From Algoriphagus kandeliae (lineage in GTDB: Bacteria; Bacteroidota; Bacteroidia; Cytophagales; Cyclobacteriaceae): a stretch of DNA of 64,000 nucleotides. Location of the stretch: NCBI RefSeq assembly GCF_004571135.1, contig NZ_SPSB01000002.1, positions 496,001 to 560,000 on the forward strand, written 5' to 3'. The translations under genes and the position numbers were made by a program. The notes beneath the pieces were generated by a model, which was not told the origin of the DNA, did not search any database, and saw nothing but the letters and a program-made list of their open reading frames with translations. Shown piece by piece: positions 52,423 through 62,279 of this stretch (positions within the stretch are counted from its first letter, which is position 1; each line of letters starts with the position of its first letter).

Positions 52423-52829
52423 TTTCTTTTTAGAATAAAATTTGGATTTTGGAATTATCCACGGTTTTTGAAAAATTTTGAATCATCAATTTTAAGTTAG
52501 CTACAATTATCCACAAATCTAGGCTTTTTGAAATCAATATAAATAACTGAAAATCAATAATATATATGATTAATGTGGAGAACTGTGGATAAATTAATGA
52601 AAATGTGGATAAAAAATTCTTGACTTTTTTAATCTTCAAATACGTTGCGTATAGGGCGATTTTTAACTTTCAGTTAACCTACAGGTAATGCGCTATTGTC
52701 AATAGGAAAAACATTCTTGAACAAATTTTATTCTGAATCGTTTCCCGGAGATTTAATTGAAAGTGCTGCTAACTTTTGCTGACAATCCACATGTGAGAAT
52801 AATACAAAATAGAAATGAAATAATACTAT
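52423..52829. other. AT-rich non-coding stretch with five DnaA-box-like 9-mers, possible replication origin or DnaA-titration site
   Basis: Boxes: TTATCCACG at 52455, TTATCCACA at 52507, and on the other strand TGTGGAGAA at 52574, TGTGGATAA at 52584 and TGTGGATAA at 52604. Three are exact matches to the DnaA consensus TTATCCACA and two differ by one base. Between the second and third box lies an AT-only-like run (52535-52573), as expected for a DNA unwinding element. It sits between two convergent genes (ClC and mtgA), which is unusual for an origin. The stretch from 52620 to 52829 shows no clear feature. Confidence 0.5.
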
Positions 52830-53528
52830 CTACTTCCCAAATGGCAAGGATTCTAGATTTCCCATTTGCCGCATAATCCAGCTTTGTCTTTGGCGTATGT
52901 AATTGGTAGGGTTTTTCGGAGACCAGCGCCGGGGATTTGGCAAGCAAGCTGCGATCAAGGCCGCCTCGCTTTTGCTTAGTCGGGCGGCGGATTTCCCAAA
53001 ATATTTCTGAGAGGCAGCTTCGATTCCATAAATTCCTGGACCCATTTCAATCACATTCAGGTAAACCTCCATAATTCGCTCTTTTCCCCAAATCAATTCG
53101 ATGAGTAGCGTAAAATATGCTTCGAGGCCCTTTCGGACATAATTTCTTCCCGGCCATAAAAACACGTTTTTTGCTGTTTGCTGCGAGATTGTGCTGGCTC
53201 CTCGCACTCTCCTTCCTTTTTGATTTTCTTCCCAGGCAGTTTTCATGGCCTCCCAATCAAAGCCTGAATGATTTAGGAAGTTTTGGTCTTCTGAAGCATA
53301 GACTGCCTGAAAAGCAACCTGAGCAATTTCTTCCTCCGATACCCAGTCTTTTTCAAATGGAAGATTTGATTCTCCATCTTGAAGGTTTTCTACCCATCGA
53401 ATAACCATCAATGGAGTAATAGCTACGGGAACATACTTATAAAATATTACTGAAGCCAATGACAGAATCAGAAAGCCAAGGAATAGCTTAATCAAAAATC
53501 TTCCTAACCACTTTAGCAGCTTTTTCAT
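52830..53528 (-). CDS. mtgA: Monofunctional peptidoglycan glycosyltransferase
   Basis: 232 residues. Membrane helix ~13-32, then the GT51 domain with the catalytic Glu in ASEDQNFLNHSGFDW, the RRVRGASTISQQTAKNVFLWPGR block and KERIMEVYLNVIEMGPGIYGIEAA. Polymerises lipid II glycan strands at the membrane. Four-base overlap with the methyltransferase gene upstream. Confidence 0.95.
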   Translation of the reverse strand: MKKLLKWLGRFLIKLFLGFLILSLASVIFYKYVPVAITPLMVIRWVENLQDGESNLPFEKDWVSEEEIAQVAFQAVYASEDQNFLNHSGFDWEAMKTAWEENQKGRRVRGASTISQQTAKNVFLWPGRNYVRKGLEAYFTLLIELIWGKERIMEVYLNVIEMGPGIYGIEAASQKYFGKSAARLSKSEAALIAACLPNPRRWSPKNPTNYIRQRQSWIMRQMGNLESLPFGK

Positions 53529-54325
53529 GGCTTTACGGCATTTGCCTGAATAAACTGGTAGAAAAATATGCCATCTGGATCGGTTGATATCTTATCCAGA
53601 TCTGAATTCATCTCATTTACCAAATGATTTTCTATCAAGCCTGAAGCTACCATTTCAGATGCAGAACTCAACATCAGCTTTTTCCAATATTCTGTCATCA
53701 ATTTAAATCTCTCAGGTTGGGATTGGTCAAGAAGGAAGCCGCCCGGTTGGACAAGAATATTTTCAAATCCTGCTTGATGCAATAAATTTCCAAGCTGAAG
53801 ACCAATATTTGGATTTCCTCCATTTTGAACTTGAAAAGTATTGTATGCCTGATAATAATCGGTAAGTCCAGGCAATTTGGGATAAAAATGAAAGCTGGAA
53901 TTAAATACCTCGGTTAGATAAATGACCCCATGGGGTTCAAGGTGAGAAAAAACGCCTTCCAATACTTTTTGAGGATCTGAAATATGCTCTAAAACCCAAC
54001 AAATAAAGGCCGAGTCAAATTTCTTGTCCAGTTGAAGTTGAGTAGCATCCTGTTGGATAAATTCTATATTTCTTTTCTGAAAAGCCTGTAAGTTCTTTTT
54101 AGCTTGTGATAATTGGCTCGCTTCGATTTCAACACAGGTAATGGATAGGTTTGGATAGAGCTTTAGGAGAATTTCTGTTTGACCGCCTACACCAGAGCCA
54201 AGTTCCAATAAATTTTTATTTCGGTTCAGATCAATCCAAGGATAGATCAATCCCTCCAAAAGGCCTGCCTGCTCATATAGGCGGCGTTGTTCTTCTTCCT
54301 GATAGCCGTGGAGGTATTTGGTCAT
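53525..54325 (-). CDS. Class I SAM-dependent methyltransferase
   Basis: 266 residues. Rossmann motifs: LLELGSGVGGQTEILLKLYP (motif I, ~39-58), ITCVEIEASQL (motif II), IEFIQQDATQL, and FICWVLEHISDPQKVLEGVFSHLEPHGVIYLTE. Substrate unknown. It shares an ATGA overlap with mtgA and could modify lipids or precursors, but that link is only positional. Confidence 0.85.
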   Translation of the reverse strand: MTKYLHGYQEEEQRRLYEQAGLLEGLIYPWIDLNRNKNLLELGSGVGGQTEILLKLYPNLSITCVEIEASQLSQAKKNLQAFQKRNIEFIQQDATQLQLDKKFDSAFICWVLEHISDPQKVLEGVFSHLEPHGVIYLTEVFNSSFHFYPKLPGLTDYYQAYNTFQVQNGGNPNIGLQLGNLLHQAGFENILVQPGGFLLDQSQPERFKLMTEYWKKLMLSSASEMVASGLIENHLVNEMNSDLDKISTDPDGIFFYQFIQANAVKP

Positions 54326-54367
54326 GGGGGAGCGCTGTATTTTTCAGAAAATTATGAAAAATTGGCC

Positions 54368-56302
54368 TCAATCCTGTGAGTTTATTTTTCTCAAAATGAT
54401 TGGCGTGTTCAACTTTGCAGCAACACTTTCAAGAAGAAATTTTAAGTGAGGATATTCCTCTACTGAGAAATTATCGGAAAGAATGTCCAATCTGCAATTC
54501 ACTTTTAATTCGTCACTTTGAGAATCTACCAAAAATATAAACCGAGCTTTTTTGGAAGGAATTGTAATAGTTTCAGAAAAAGGGAAATCTTCTAATTCAA
54601 ACCCTGCTGGAATTGGGATAGAAATGTTGAAATTTTCGTAAAAAGGGAAATCAAAAATGACTGGATATTGCCTTTCTGTTTCAGTGAAAGGGTTTTTTAA
54701 AAATCTTGAAAATTCAAATGGTCTAAGCAAAATCAACTCACCCAAGGTATCAATGGGGGAAGTTTTGTAATTCAAGGTAATGGTTTGGTTTGTGTGCAGA
54801 TCATTCTGCAAATGGATTGATTCAAAATCCACAGTAGAATTATTGCTTTGGTTTGTAAAATAGTTGTCGGTCTTATTCTCTGAATCCCTGAAGAAATTAG
54901 CAATCTCGATTGCCATATAGTCCGTGAATCTTTGTTGGTAATTGAAAAATAGATTCCCGAGACTATCAGTTTGAAGTTGGATATAACTGGTGCTTCCTGA
55001 GCGGTGTGCCTGGGTAATATCTTCAAGCCTTCCTTTGTCTTTTTCTAGGATAAAAGCTTTTGAGACAAGTTTATTTGGAGGAACCATTCCAAAAGGAATA
55101 ATTGAATCAGTAAGGTCTAGGAAATAGTTTTTCCCTTCAATTTCCGCTTTAATTATAGAACTGGAAAACTGATTGATAAATGGAACTTCTATTACCTTGT
55201 CTCTCCCGTTCCCTCTTTCATTCACCATCGCGAGGTTTGCATTGATCCCATTCTTTCGTAAGAAATGCACGAAAAGTAAGTTTTTATCAAAACTGTTTCC
55301 CTCTTTTTTCTCCAGGTAGGTTTCCATGGGGTAAATTGGCTCCAACCATCGAGAAGAATTAGAAATGAATTCACGTGAAATTTTGCGATAGACCTCCTTA
55401 ATCTCATTCAATGAAGGCTGATTGACCAAAAAGTATTTCGGGTAATTTTTTAAATCGGCTGCATCTGTTTCAAAATAGCTATTGACATCCGGGATTTTAA
55501 ACCAGTACTCTGCTACCTGATTCCAAGAAGAATAAAAAGCATCTGATTCATCAATTTTATTAGGATTGATATAGGTGCTCGAATACAGGTAACCATCTAC
55601 TCGCTCTTGAAGGTCCACTACACTTCCGGAAAAAGGCTCTATTGGCATTGAAGGGATATCCCTTAAGGTCCAGGAAAAGGTGTTTTTCTTTCTTGAAAAC
55701 TCATTGTTTTCATTTAGTCTTTTTCCCTGTACAATCATTTGATACTGGAAAAAATCTGGAGCCAAAAAGCTGTATTTGCTGATAAGTTTTGGCGTTTCTC
55801 CCTCAAAGGCCCAGCCCTCCAATACGCTATATTGATGGTCTATTTTTTTGTAAGACCATTCCAAAATAGAGCCTTTTTTTACATGAGGGAAAATGATTCT
55901 ATACTCAAATTCCCCTCCTCCCAAGTTTACTTCCTTAAAATCATTTTTATTGAGCTTGTATACTTTTCGCTGATTATCTTCTAAATAAGAAACTTGGGCT
56001 TCAAGTTTAACGATATCTTCTACTAGGCTTTTCCCGCGAAAAAACTGAATTCCAATATTTCCGAAATCTTCAGAATTCTCATCAAGAATTTTGACTCGGT
56101 AGAAATACTCCGTATGGAGTCCATTCACCATGAAATAGCTTTTCCCTTCTTCATATAGGACCACAATTTTGGCTTCAGGTTCGAATGGAACCATTTCAAG
56201 TTCTAGTTCTTCAGAAGAAAAGCCGCCAAATTTAACTTGAGCAAAAAGCTGCGAATTTGGAAATAGCCAAAGGCATAAAAAGCCCATGACGAATTTTTTC
56301 AT
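54368..56302 (-). CDS. DUF3857 protein with degenerate transglutaminase domain (paralogue 1)
   Basis: 644 residues with a signal peptide (~1-21). DUF3857 domain ~60-215, transglutaminase-like fold ~290-410, then a beta-rich C-terminal domain. The catalytic positions are lost: the GDCKG of active homologues reads GNSFDK and the FNHV strand reads INQFSS. It would thus be a binding or structural protein. Closely related in layout to 56413-58350 and less so to 58340-60199. Confidence 0.85.
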   Translation of the reverse strand: MKKFVMGFLCLWLFPNSQLFAQVKFGGFSSEELELEMVPFEPEAKIVVLYEEGKSYFMVNGLHTEYFYRVKILDENSEDFGNIGIQFFRGKSLVEDIVKLEAQVSYLEDNQRKVYKLNKNDFKEVNLGGGEFEYRIIFPHVKKGSILEWSYKKIDHQYSVLEGWAFEGETPKLISKYSFLAPDFFQYQMIVQGKRLNENNEFSRKKNTFSWTLRDIPSMPIEPFSGSVVDLQERVDGYLYSSTYINPNKIDESDAFYSSWNQVAEYWFKIPDVNSYFETDAADLKNYPKYFLVNQPSLNEIKEVYRKISREFISNSSRWLEPIYPMETYLEKKEGNSFDKNLLFVHFLRKNGINANLAMVNERGNGRDKVIEVPFINQFSSSIIKAEIEGKNYFLDLTDSIIPFGMVPPNKLVSKAFILEKDKGRLEDITQAHRSGSTSYIQLQTDSLGNLFFNYQQRFTDYMAIEIANFFRDSENKTDNYFTNQSNNSTVDFESIHLQNDLHTNQTITLNYKTSPIDTLGELILLRPFEFSRFLKNPFTETERQYPVIFDFPFYENFNISIPIPAGFELEDFPFSETITIPSKKARFIFLVDSQSDELKVNCRLDILSDNFSVEEYPHLKFLLESVAAKLNTPIILRKINSQD

Positions 56303-56412
56303 ATGATGTAATCCGTAGGATAGTTTAGACCATTATTCAATTGTCCGATTCCAAAGAATTTGGGAGCTAATAAATAATCTCCTTTCTTTCATTATGGGAG
56401 GAGGATTTGATT

Positions 56413-58350
56413 TTAAGGATTTGCCACTTTTTTTAGTACAACTGGAGCTGAAAGCTTCGCTGCTACCGATTCCATGAAAAATTTCAAATCTCCATAGCGC
56501 TGAACGGGTATCAAAGGATTTCGTACTTCAAGCCTTGCCGTGATTTTTAACATATTGTCCATGATACTAGGCTGAAAGCTAAATCGTATATAATCACCTT
56601 GGATTGAAATATTTTCTGCCAATGGATAGTCATCTACTTCATATCCTTCTGGGATTTGAATATTAGCATTGTATGTTTCATTAAAGCTATATTCAAAGTC
56701 TACCGGGTAAATTCTGAAATCTTGTGTGAAGGGATTTTCTGCGAATGAAGAATATTGAAGCGGGTTGAAAATAAGGGTCTCTGCCTCACCAAAATTTGGA
56801 AGAACTCTCTCAAAATTTATCGTGAAGATATTTTTAGAAGCCAGTTCATCCTCTATTTGAATATTTTTGATTTCTTCATTTGGATTGCCTCCAGCTAGCA
56901 GCTCTTTCAGGAATCCAGGGTCATTATTTTCTCTTTTCATCAAATGTGCTGTATTCAAACCTCGATAGATCGAATTCCGGATGGAGTTTTTCATTACCAA
57001 GTTTTTGGCACTATCCAATTCTATTTGACTGAAATAGATGGAATTGGAATTATGCCTAATGGTGATGGGTACAAGCGAACTTTCCTCCTCCTTCAGAAGA
57101 AGTCCTGCCTTCACGTGTTTGTCTAAATCTACGTATCCAAACGGAGCCAATGGGTCACTGAGGTCAAGGAACTGCAGTTCTCCATCTAGCTTAGTCAGCA
57201 AAAGAATTTCATCAAATTGATTGAGAAAAGGGAAGGGGACCAATTCACTTCTACCATAACCCTTACTTCCGATTAAGACCGGATCACATTCTATTCCGAC
57301 GGATTTCAATATTCCCATTAAGGCTAATACCAGTTCTCCGGGACTTCCTGTCTTTGAATTTAAAAGTTGATTGAGGGTCTTTTCTGGATAGATCCAATCT
57401 TCACCCTCATTTTGGAAATTATCCCTCAAATAATAGTATGCCTTTTCCGCAATTTCCCGCTGGGTGTTGCCAGAAATATCAAATTCTACAAGTTCTCTTT
57501 CAATTGGATTGCTACGATAATAACCTTTGTCCTTGTAATAATCGATTACCCCGTCGCCCAATTTCTGCCAAGTATCCAAGTAGTCTACCAATTCTACACC
57601 TCTTACTGGGTCATATTTTTGGTATTGTGATAGTTGGAATTCAATTCTATCCACATAATCCCGATAGTTTTTCATGTAAGGCTCTTCCTTACTTGAATAG
57701 AGATTTCTCAACTTCCAAGTATACAATCCATCGGAATTGGTGCTTTCGGCTCGGGTAGTGAAATTATAGCCCTGTCCCATCATTTTGTATTGGAGTTGGG
57801 GGATCATTTTGATCTGATATTCTGAATAGAGTGTTGGAATAGGATTTTGGAAAGTCCAACCATCTAAAAACACCTGATTCTTATCTGATTTTTTGTATTG
57901 ATATTCTATGATGGAACCTATCTGAACATTAGGGAAGCTAATTCTATATTCCTTCATCCCATTTGCTAAGTCGACAAGGAAAATTCCGTCTTTTTCGACC
58001 TTGGTAACTTGTGGTTTACCATTTTCCACATTGGTGATTTGGGCTTTAATTCCACTGATTTCTTCCACCCGATCGTCCCCTGAATAGAAACGAATCCGGA
58101 TATCTCCATATTCTTTACCTGCTTCCGTCAGGATTTTAAGGCGGACAAAGTATTTTGTTTCTAAAACGTCTCCAAAAAATTGAGTTTCGCCAAATTCTGC
58201 CAAAACTACTGCATCAGCTCCCGGTTCGTAGGAGACATCAGTCAGAGCAAATTCATTATCATTTATTTGCCCCATTTTTGAAGACTGTGCAAAACTTAGA
58301 GGGCCAACTAAAAGTGCGAAAGCCCCGATAAACAATGATTTAAAGTTCAT
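56413..58350 (-). CDS. DUF3857 protein with degenerate transglutaminase domain (paralogue 2)
   Basis: 645 residues with a signal peptide (MNFKSLFIGAFALLVGPLSFAQ). Same three-part layout as paralogue 1, and shared endings (KFFMESVAAKLSAPVVLKK against KFLLESVAAKLNTPIILRK). The catalytic Cys is replaced (TGSPGE where GDCKG is expected), and the His strand reads LNQFDE. Overlaps the next gene by 11 bases, so the two are translated together. Confidence 0.85.
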   Translation of the reverse strand: MNFKSLFIGAFALLVGPLSFAQSSKMGQINDNEFALTDVSYEPGADAVVLAEFGETQFFGDVLETKYFVRLKILTEAGKEYGDIRIRFYSGDDRVEEISGIKAQITNVENGKPQVTKVEKDGIFLVDLANGMKEYRISFPNVQIGSIIEYQYKKSDKNQVFLDGWTFQNPIPTLYSEYQIKMIPQLQYKMMGQGYNFTTRAESTNSDGLYTWKLRNLYSSKEEPYMKNYRDYVDRIEFQLSQYQKYDPVRGVELVDYLDTWQKLGDGVIDYYKDKGYYRSNPIERELVEFDISGNTQREIAEKAYYYLRDNFQNEGEDWIYPEKTLNQLLNSKTGSPGELVLALMGILKSVGIECDPVLIGSKGYGRSELVPFPFLNQFDEILLLTKLDGELQFLDLSDPLAPFGYVDLDKHVKAGLLLKEEESSLVPITIRHNSNSIYFSQIELDSAKNLVMKNSIRNSIYRGLNTAHLMKRENNDPGFLKELLAGGNPNEEIKNIQIEDELASKNIFTINFERVLPNFGEAETLIFNPLQYSSFAENPFTQDFRIYPVDFEYSFNETYNANIQIPEGYEVDDYPLAENISIQGDYIRFSFQPSIMDNMLKITARLEVRNPLIPVQRYGDLKFFMESVAAKLSAPVVLKKVANP

Positions 58351-60199
58351 TTGGTACTGAGTAATTTTTAATTAAATGAATAGGTCTGTTAGCTTGAAAA
58401 TTCAGTTTTTTGATCAATGACTTTTTGTCTTCTTCCTCCATCTCATCATCGATATTCAGCTCGATGGTTCGCTTAATTTTGATGACTTGGTCTTCCTGCT
58501 CTATTTCAAATGAGAGTTGAGCTCCGGCTTCTTCCAGATTGTAAGAACTCAAATCCTCTTCCAAGCGGAGATTTTCGGGCAATTCTAGTGTGAACTCATC
58601 TTCCTGAACCAACCGCCCAGAATTGCTTGCCTGAGAGGAAATATCTCCCATAAAAGGTCTTAAAATCATCCGCTTTGCAGTCCGTTCGGCAAATCTTTGG
58701 AGGATACCCGAAAATGAAATGTTGGTAATGGGTAAGGAGTCCAAGGCATCATTTTGAAACTGCACTTCCTGAATAATAAGACCTGGAATAGGGAGTTGGG
58801 ATGTAAGAAAGTTCCGTTGTTCCCGGTCATCTGCACTTTGGGTTTGCATTCTCAGTCTTTCGGAATAAATCCCTTGGTATTTTCTTGAAAATTCAATTTT
58901 GGCATTCCCTTGCTGATCTACCTGAATGTCGCTTTGAGTTTGGATTTTATTCCAGATTTCGTCTTGGTAATCTGGTGTTTTGGATAGATATCCTCCATCA
59001 GGGCCAGTCACCAGCACATGTCGATCTCTGGTAAAAGAGCCCAAGAAACCAGCTGGGATTAGGTTTGCAGTACATTCCAGCCAAATTGGATCTTGATCAG
59101 TAGGAACCTGTAAAATCACATGGTTGAACTGAGTCGAAGGAAGGTCAATTTCGATATCTCGGGCAAATTCTCCCGCCTGTACCAAGGTATAATTTGATGG
59201 GATTCCTACTGCGTTTAGCATGGCCTTCATGAGGTTAGTCAGTCCTTTACAGTCGCCATATGAATAATTCAGAACTTCTTCTGCGGTCATAGTTTGCCAT
59301 CCACCCACTCCAAGCTGAATACTGACATAGCGAAAGTTTTTTTGAAGGTATTCATATAGAACTTCTACTTTCTCATACAGGTCTTCTTTGTCTTTGACCA
59401 ACTCCTGGAGTTCTTTTTTGAATTTTTCAGGCAACTCATCTCTGCCTTTATTCAATTCATATTGCCAGCTAGCAAGCCCATTCCAGTCTTCCATTTTCCC
59501 TTCGAAACCATCCAATGAAAAATGAATTGGAGCTAGCAAAAGTCGATGATCGTCTTCGATTTTGAGGTCTCGATCTTGTACTGGTAAATCCTTCTCGATC
59601 CAAGAAAATTGTACCATTTCATCAGGAAGCTTTTCCTCCTTGAACTCTCCTAATAGATTTATAGCTTTATAGCGAAGACCCATGGATTCAGGGAAAATAA
59701 TTTCCAACTGAGACTCCTTAACCTGCTGATTATAATGCTGAACTGGTATCCAAGCAGGTAGGTAAAAATTACTCTTGTATTCCTTTTCAGTCACCACCCG
59801 GACTGTTATTGGGAATTTTCTAGTTTGGATATTGTAAAATTTAAATCGCTGGTCATCAAAAGCATTGGTGACTGAATAAACCGCGGCATCACTCATGTCC
59901 CGAAGCCTTGCTTTTTCAATGATTTTTCCGGATTCCGGATCTTCGATTTCAAGACGAAAGTCAATTACTTTCGATAAGGAATTGTATTGAATACTATTAA
60001 GGACATGCTCTAGTCCTTCCTTTTTCAAAACTTGAACTTCAATTTCTCTTCGATGAATAAAGTTGAAATCGTCTTTTAATTCAATCCGCTGCTTTTCTGA
60101 TAAAATAGAGAAAACTGGAATTTCATTAGGGTGATAATTTGGATAGAAAATCATCAAAAAAATCCCGAATATTCGGAGATACAAGAAAGGGATACTCAT
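58340..60199 (-). CDS. DUF3857 protein with intact transglutaminase-like site (paralogue 3)
   Basis: 619 residues. Hydrophobic N-terminus (MSIPFLYLRIFGIFLMIF) that may be a signal or anchor. DUF3857 ~45-195. The transglutaminase-like core has Cys in YSYGDCKGLTNLMKAML, His in TQFNHVILQV and WLECT where Asp is usual. C-terminal domain with DUF3858-like strands. As the first gene of the transcript it is the only one of the three with the Cys/His pair, so it may be the catalytic member (peptidase or cross-linking activity in the envelope, inferred). Confidence 0.87.
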   Translation of the reverse strand: MSIPFLYLRIFGIFLMIFYPNYHPNEIPVFSILSEKQRIELKDDFNFIHRREIEVQVLKKEGLEHVLNSIQYNSLSKVIDFRLEIEDPESGKIIEKARLRDMSDAAVYSVTNAFDDQRFKFYNIQTRKFPITVRVVTEKEYKSNFYLPAWIPVQHYNQQVKESQLEIIFPESMGLRYKAINLLGEFKEEKLPDEMVQFSWIEKDLPVQDRDLKIEDDHRLLLAPIHFSLDGFEGKMEDWNGLASWQYELNKGRDELPEKFKKELQELVKDKEDLYEKVEVLYEYLQKNFRYVSIQLGVGGWQTMTAEEVLNYSYGDCKGLTNLMKAMLNAVGIPSNYTLVQAGEFARDIEIDLPSTQFNHVILQVPTDQDPIWLECTANLIPAGFLGSFTRDRHVLVTGPDGGYLSKTPDYQDEIWNKIQTQSDIQVDQQGNAKIEFSRKYQGIYSERLRMQTQSADDREQRNFLTSQLPIPGLIIQEVQFQNDALDSLPITNISFSGILQRFAERTAKRMILRPFMGDISSQASNSGRLVQEDEFTLELPENLRLEEDLSSYNLEEAGAQLSFEIEQEDQVIKIKRTIELNIDDEMEEEDKKSLIKKLNFQANRPIHLIKNYSVPNEL

Positions 60200-60404
60200 G
60201 TATTATTTCAGGGAAATTAATTATTGGTTTGGTGATCGATACAAAAGAACTAGAATTTTTTAAAAAAAATAGATTAGGTTGAAAAAATTTTTGTGACCCC
60301 GCATATCAAACTTCTGGTGATTTTACTTTCTATTTAAAGGTCTCGGTTGCATATAAAAAATAAACATCGCTAATTCGCTTTAAGCAAAAACTATCCTCTA
60401 GATC

Positions 60405-60875
60405 ATGACAAATCCTATACGCATCGGCAGTTTTGAAGATTTTGAAGTATACAATGGAAAAGAGTTGGGAAACTCCGATTATTTCAAAATTACTCAAGAT
60501 CAGATTAATCTATTTGCTGATGCGACGCATGATCATCAATGGATTCACACTGATCCAGAAAGGGCAAAAGCGGAAGGAGCATTTGGAAATACCATTGCTC
60601 ACGGATACTTGACCTTGAGCATAGTCCCATTTTTGTGGGAGCAAATCGTTCAGGTGGAAAACCTGAAAATGATGATCAATTACGGAATAGAAAATCTGCG
60701 TTTTGCACAAGCTGTCACTGTGGATAGTGAAGTAAGACTTGTAGCCAAGCTTAAGAATGTGGCCAATCTTCGGGGGACAGTCAAAGCCGAAGTGGAGGTA
60801 AAGCTGGAAATCAAAGACCAAAAAAAACCGGCTTTCACCGGTGTTTTGATTTTCTTATATCACTTCCAAAATTAG
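60405..60875 (+). CDS. MaoC-family (R)-hydratase/dehydratase
   Basis: 156 residues, a single hot-dog domain. The hydratase-2 motif is clear: FADATHDHQWIHTDPERAKAEGAFGNTIAHGYLTLS, with catalytic Asp and His. Hydrates trans-2-enoyl-CoA or a related thioester. NodN-like members of this size are often fatty-acid or polyketide linked. Its stop overlaps the convergent tcdA by four bases. Confidence 0.92.
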   Translation: MTNPIRIGSFEDFEVYNGKELGNSDYFKITQDQINLFADATHDHQWIHTDPERAKAEGAFGNTIAHGYLTLSIVPFLWEQIVQVENLKMMINYGIENLRFAQAVTVDSEVRLVAKLKNVANLRGTVKAEVEVKLEIKDQKKPAFTGVLIFLYHFQN

Positions 60876-61597
60876 GATTTCAGTAAGTCATTGATGACCG
60901 TAGCTGCGCAGGAGCATCCAAAAGCAGCTGGTAGGAAGGACATGGTGCCATATGCTGACTTTTTGAAGTTGGTGCCATCTGTCATCATAAGGCTCTCTCG
61001 AATTACCCGTTCCGTGGAGAAAACTGCTTTGAATCCTTTGTATATTTTCCGGTTTTTCAACCGCTTTCGAACTAACCTTGCCAGTTTACATTCGTAGGTT
61101 TCGGAAATATCGACTACACGGATTTTGGTGGGGTCTACCTTTCCACCGGCTCCCATAGAACTTACAAGTGGAAATTTTCTCCGATAAGCTCCTTCGATGA
61201 GGTGAAGTTTGGGAGTGAAACTGTCGATGCAATCAACCACATAATCAAACTCATTTTCTTCCAATAATTTGGTCATCGCATCAGGACGTAAAAATTCCCG
61301 AATGGCATGAACTTTCATCTTAGGATTGATCGCAAGTAGCCGCTCTTCCATCCACTCGGCTTTTGACTGGCCAACGTTTTTTTGCGTAGCAGGTAATTGT
61401 CGGTTGACATTGCTTATATCCACTGTATCGCCATCAATGATGGTCATTTCTCCCACTCCGGATCGGGCGATGAATTCAGCCGCAAAGGAGCCAACGCCTC
61501 CCAGACCTACGACCAACACATGCTTCTGGGCTAGTTTTTCTAATCCCTCTCTTCCCGTAATTAGCTCAGTCCGGCTCAGCCAGGCAAAGTCACTCAT
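60872..61597 (-). CDS. tcdA: tRNA threonylcarbamoyladenosine dehydratase
   Basis: 241 residues, ThiF/E1-like. ATP site VLVVGLGGVGSFAAEFIARSGVG (~29-51), IDGDTVDISNVNRQ, and DCIDSFTPK. Converts t6A37 in tRNA to the cyclic ct6A form using ATP. Size and the SFLPAAFGCSCAA end match the TcdA/CsdL group. Four-base overlap with the TatD gene upstream. Confidence 0.93.
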   Translation of the reverse strand: MSDFAWLSRTELITGREGLEKLAQKHVLVVGLGGVGSFAAEFIARSGVGEMTIIDGDTVDISNVNRQLPATQKNVGQSKAEWMEERLLAINPKMKVHAIREFLRPDAMTKLLEENEFDYVVDCIDSFTPKLHLIEGAYRRKFPLVSSMGAGGKVDPTKIRVVDISETYECKLARLVRKRLKNRKIYKGFKAVFSTERVIRESLMMTDGTNFKKSAYGTMSFLPAAFGCSCAATVINDLLKS

Positions 61598-62238
61598 TTG
61601 ATTTTTCTACTTGAGATTTGATTCCAGTTTTCTACGACCTGTTTTCGAAGATTTTCCACAGGCCGGACCAAAATTAAGGAAGCAGCTTCATATATGGAAT
61701 CAATTCCTAGGGATGCATCGTCTGTTTCAAAAAAAATCCGATCTGAAGGACAGGCTTTTAACCAATTAGAAGCATTGGAGTTAGCATTCAGCAAAGCTTT
61801 CCCAAAGGAAAAATAAACCGGAAATTCCAACAATTGACTTGCTAAATGGGGTTTTAAATTCCAACCATGCCAAATAATGGAAGGTGGATTTTTATGATTT
61901 TTTAAATAGGCTAGTACTAAGTCGTGTGCCTTAACACAGTGGAGAATTATAGGAATATCCAGTTCCTCCGCAGTTTCAGCTTGAGCTTCGAAGGCAGCTT
62001 GTTGGATGGAAATACTCGGACCTCGAAGACGATCAAATCCACATTCACCAATGGCTAAGCAATTATCTTGTTTTGAAAGGGTTTTGACTTTCTGAAGTTG
62101 TTCTTTCCAATTTTCCTCCAAAAACCAGGGATGTAGACCTGCTGAAAAATATCCTACTGAGTTTGGAGTCTCATCGGAAGGTAGATTCCAAATTCCGGTA
62201 GAGGAGAGGTCATGGGTATGAAAGTCAAAAGACTGCAT
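61594..62238 (-). CDS. TatD-family metal-dependent hydrolase
   Basis: 214 residues, shorter than typical TatD (about 260). N-terminal metal pair FDFHTHDL, then AIGECGFDRLRG (metal Glu), PIILHCVKAHD, IIWHGWN and FETDDAS. Likely a DNase or deacylase of the TatD superfamily. Co-transcribed with tcdA. Confidence 0.87.
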   Translation of the reverse strand: MQSFDFHTHDLSSTGIWNLPSDETPNSVGYFSAGLHPWFLEENWKEQLQKVKTLSKQDNCLAIGECGFDRLRGPSISIQQAAFEAQAETAEELDIPIILHCVKAHDLVLAYLKNHKNPPSIIWHGWNLKPHLASQLLEFPVYFSFGKALLNANSNASNWLKACPSDRIFFETDDASLGIDSIYEAASLILVRPVENLRKQVVENWNQISSRKIK

Positions 62239-62256
62239 ATTCCAAAGATCAAAAAA

Positions 62257-62273
62257 AGCCGGAAAATCCGGCT
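62257..62273 (-). terminator. Terminator of the serine hydrolase gene
   Basis: AGCCGG and CCGGCT pair around ATTTT on the minus strand and are followed by TTTTTTT. It lies just before the start of the TatD gene, so the latter has its own promoter or relies on read-through. Confidence 0.85.
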
Positions 62274-62279
62274 CTTTCT

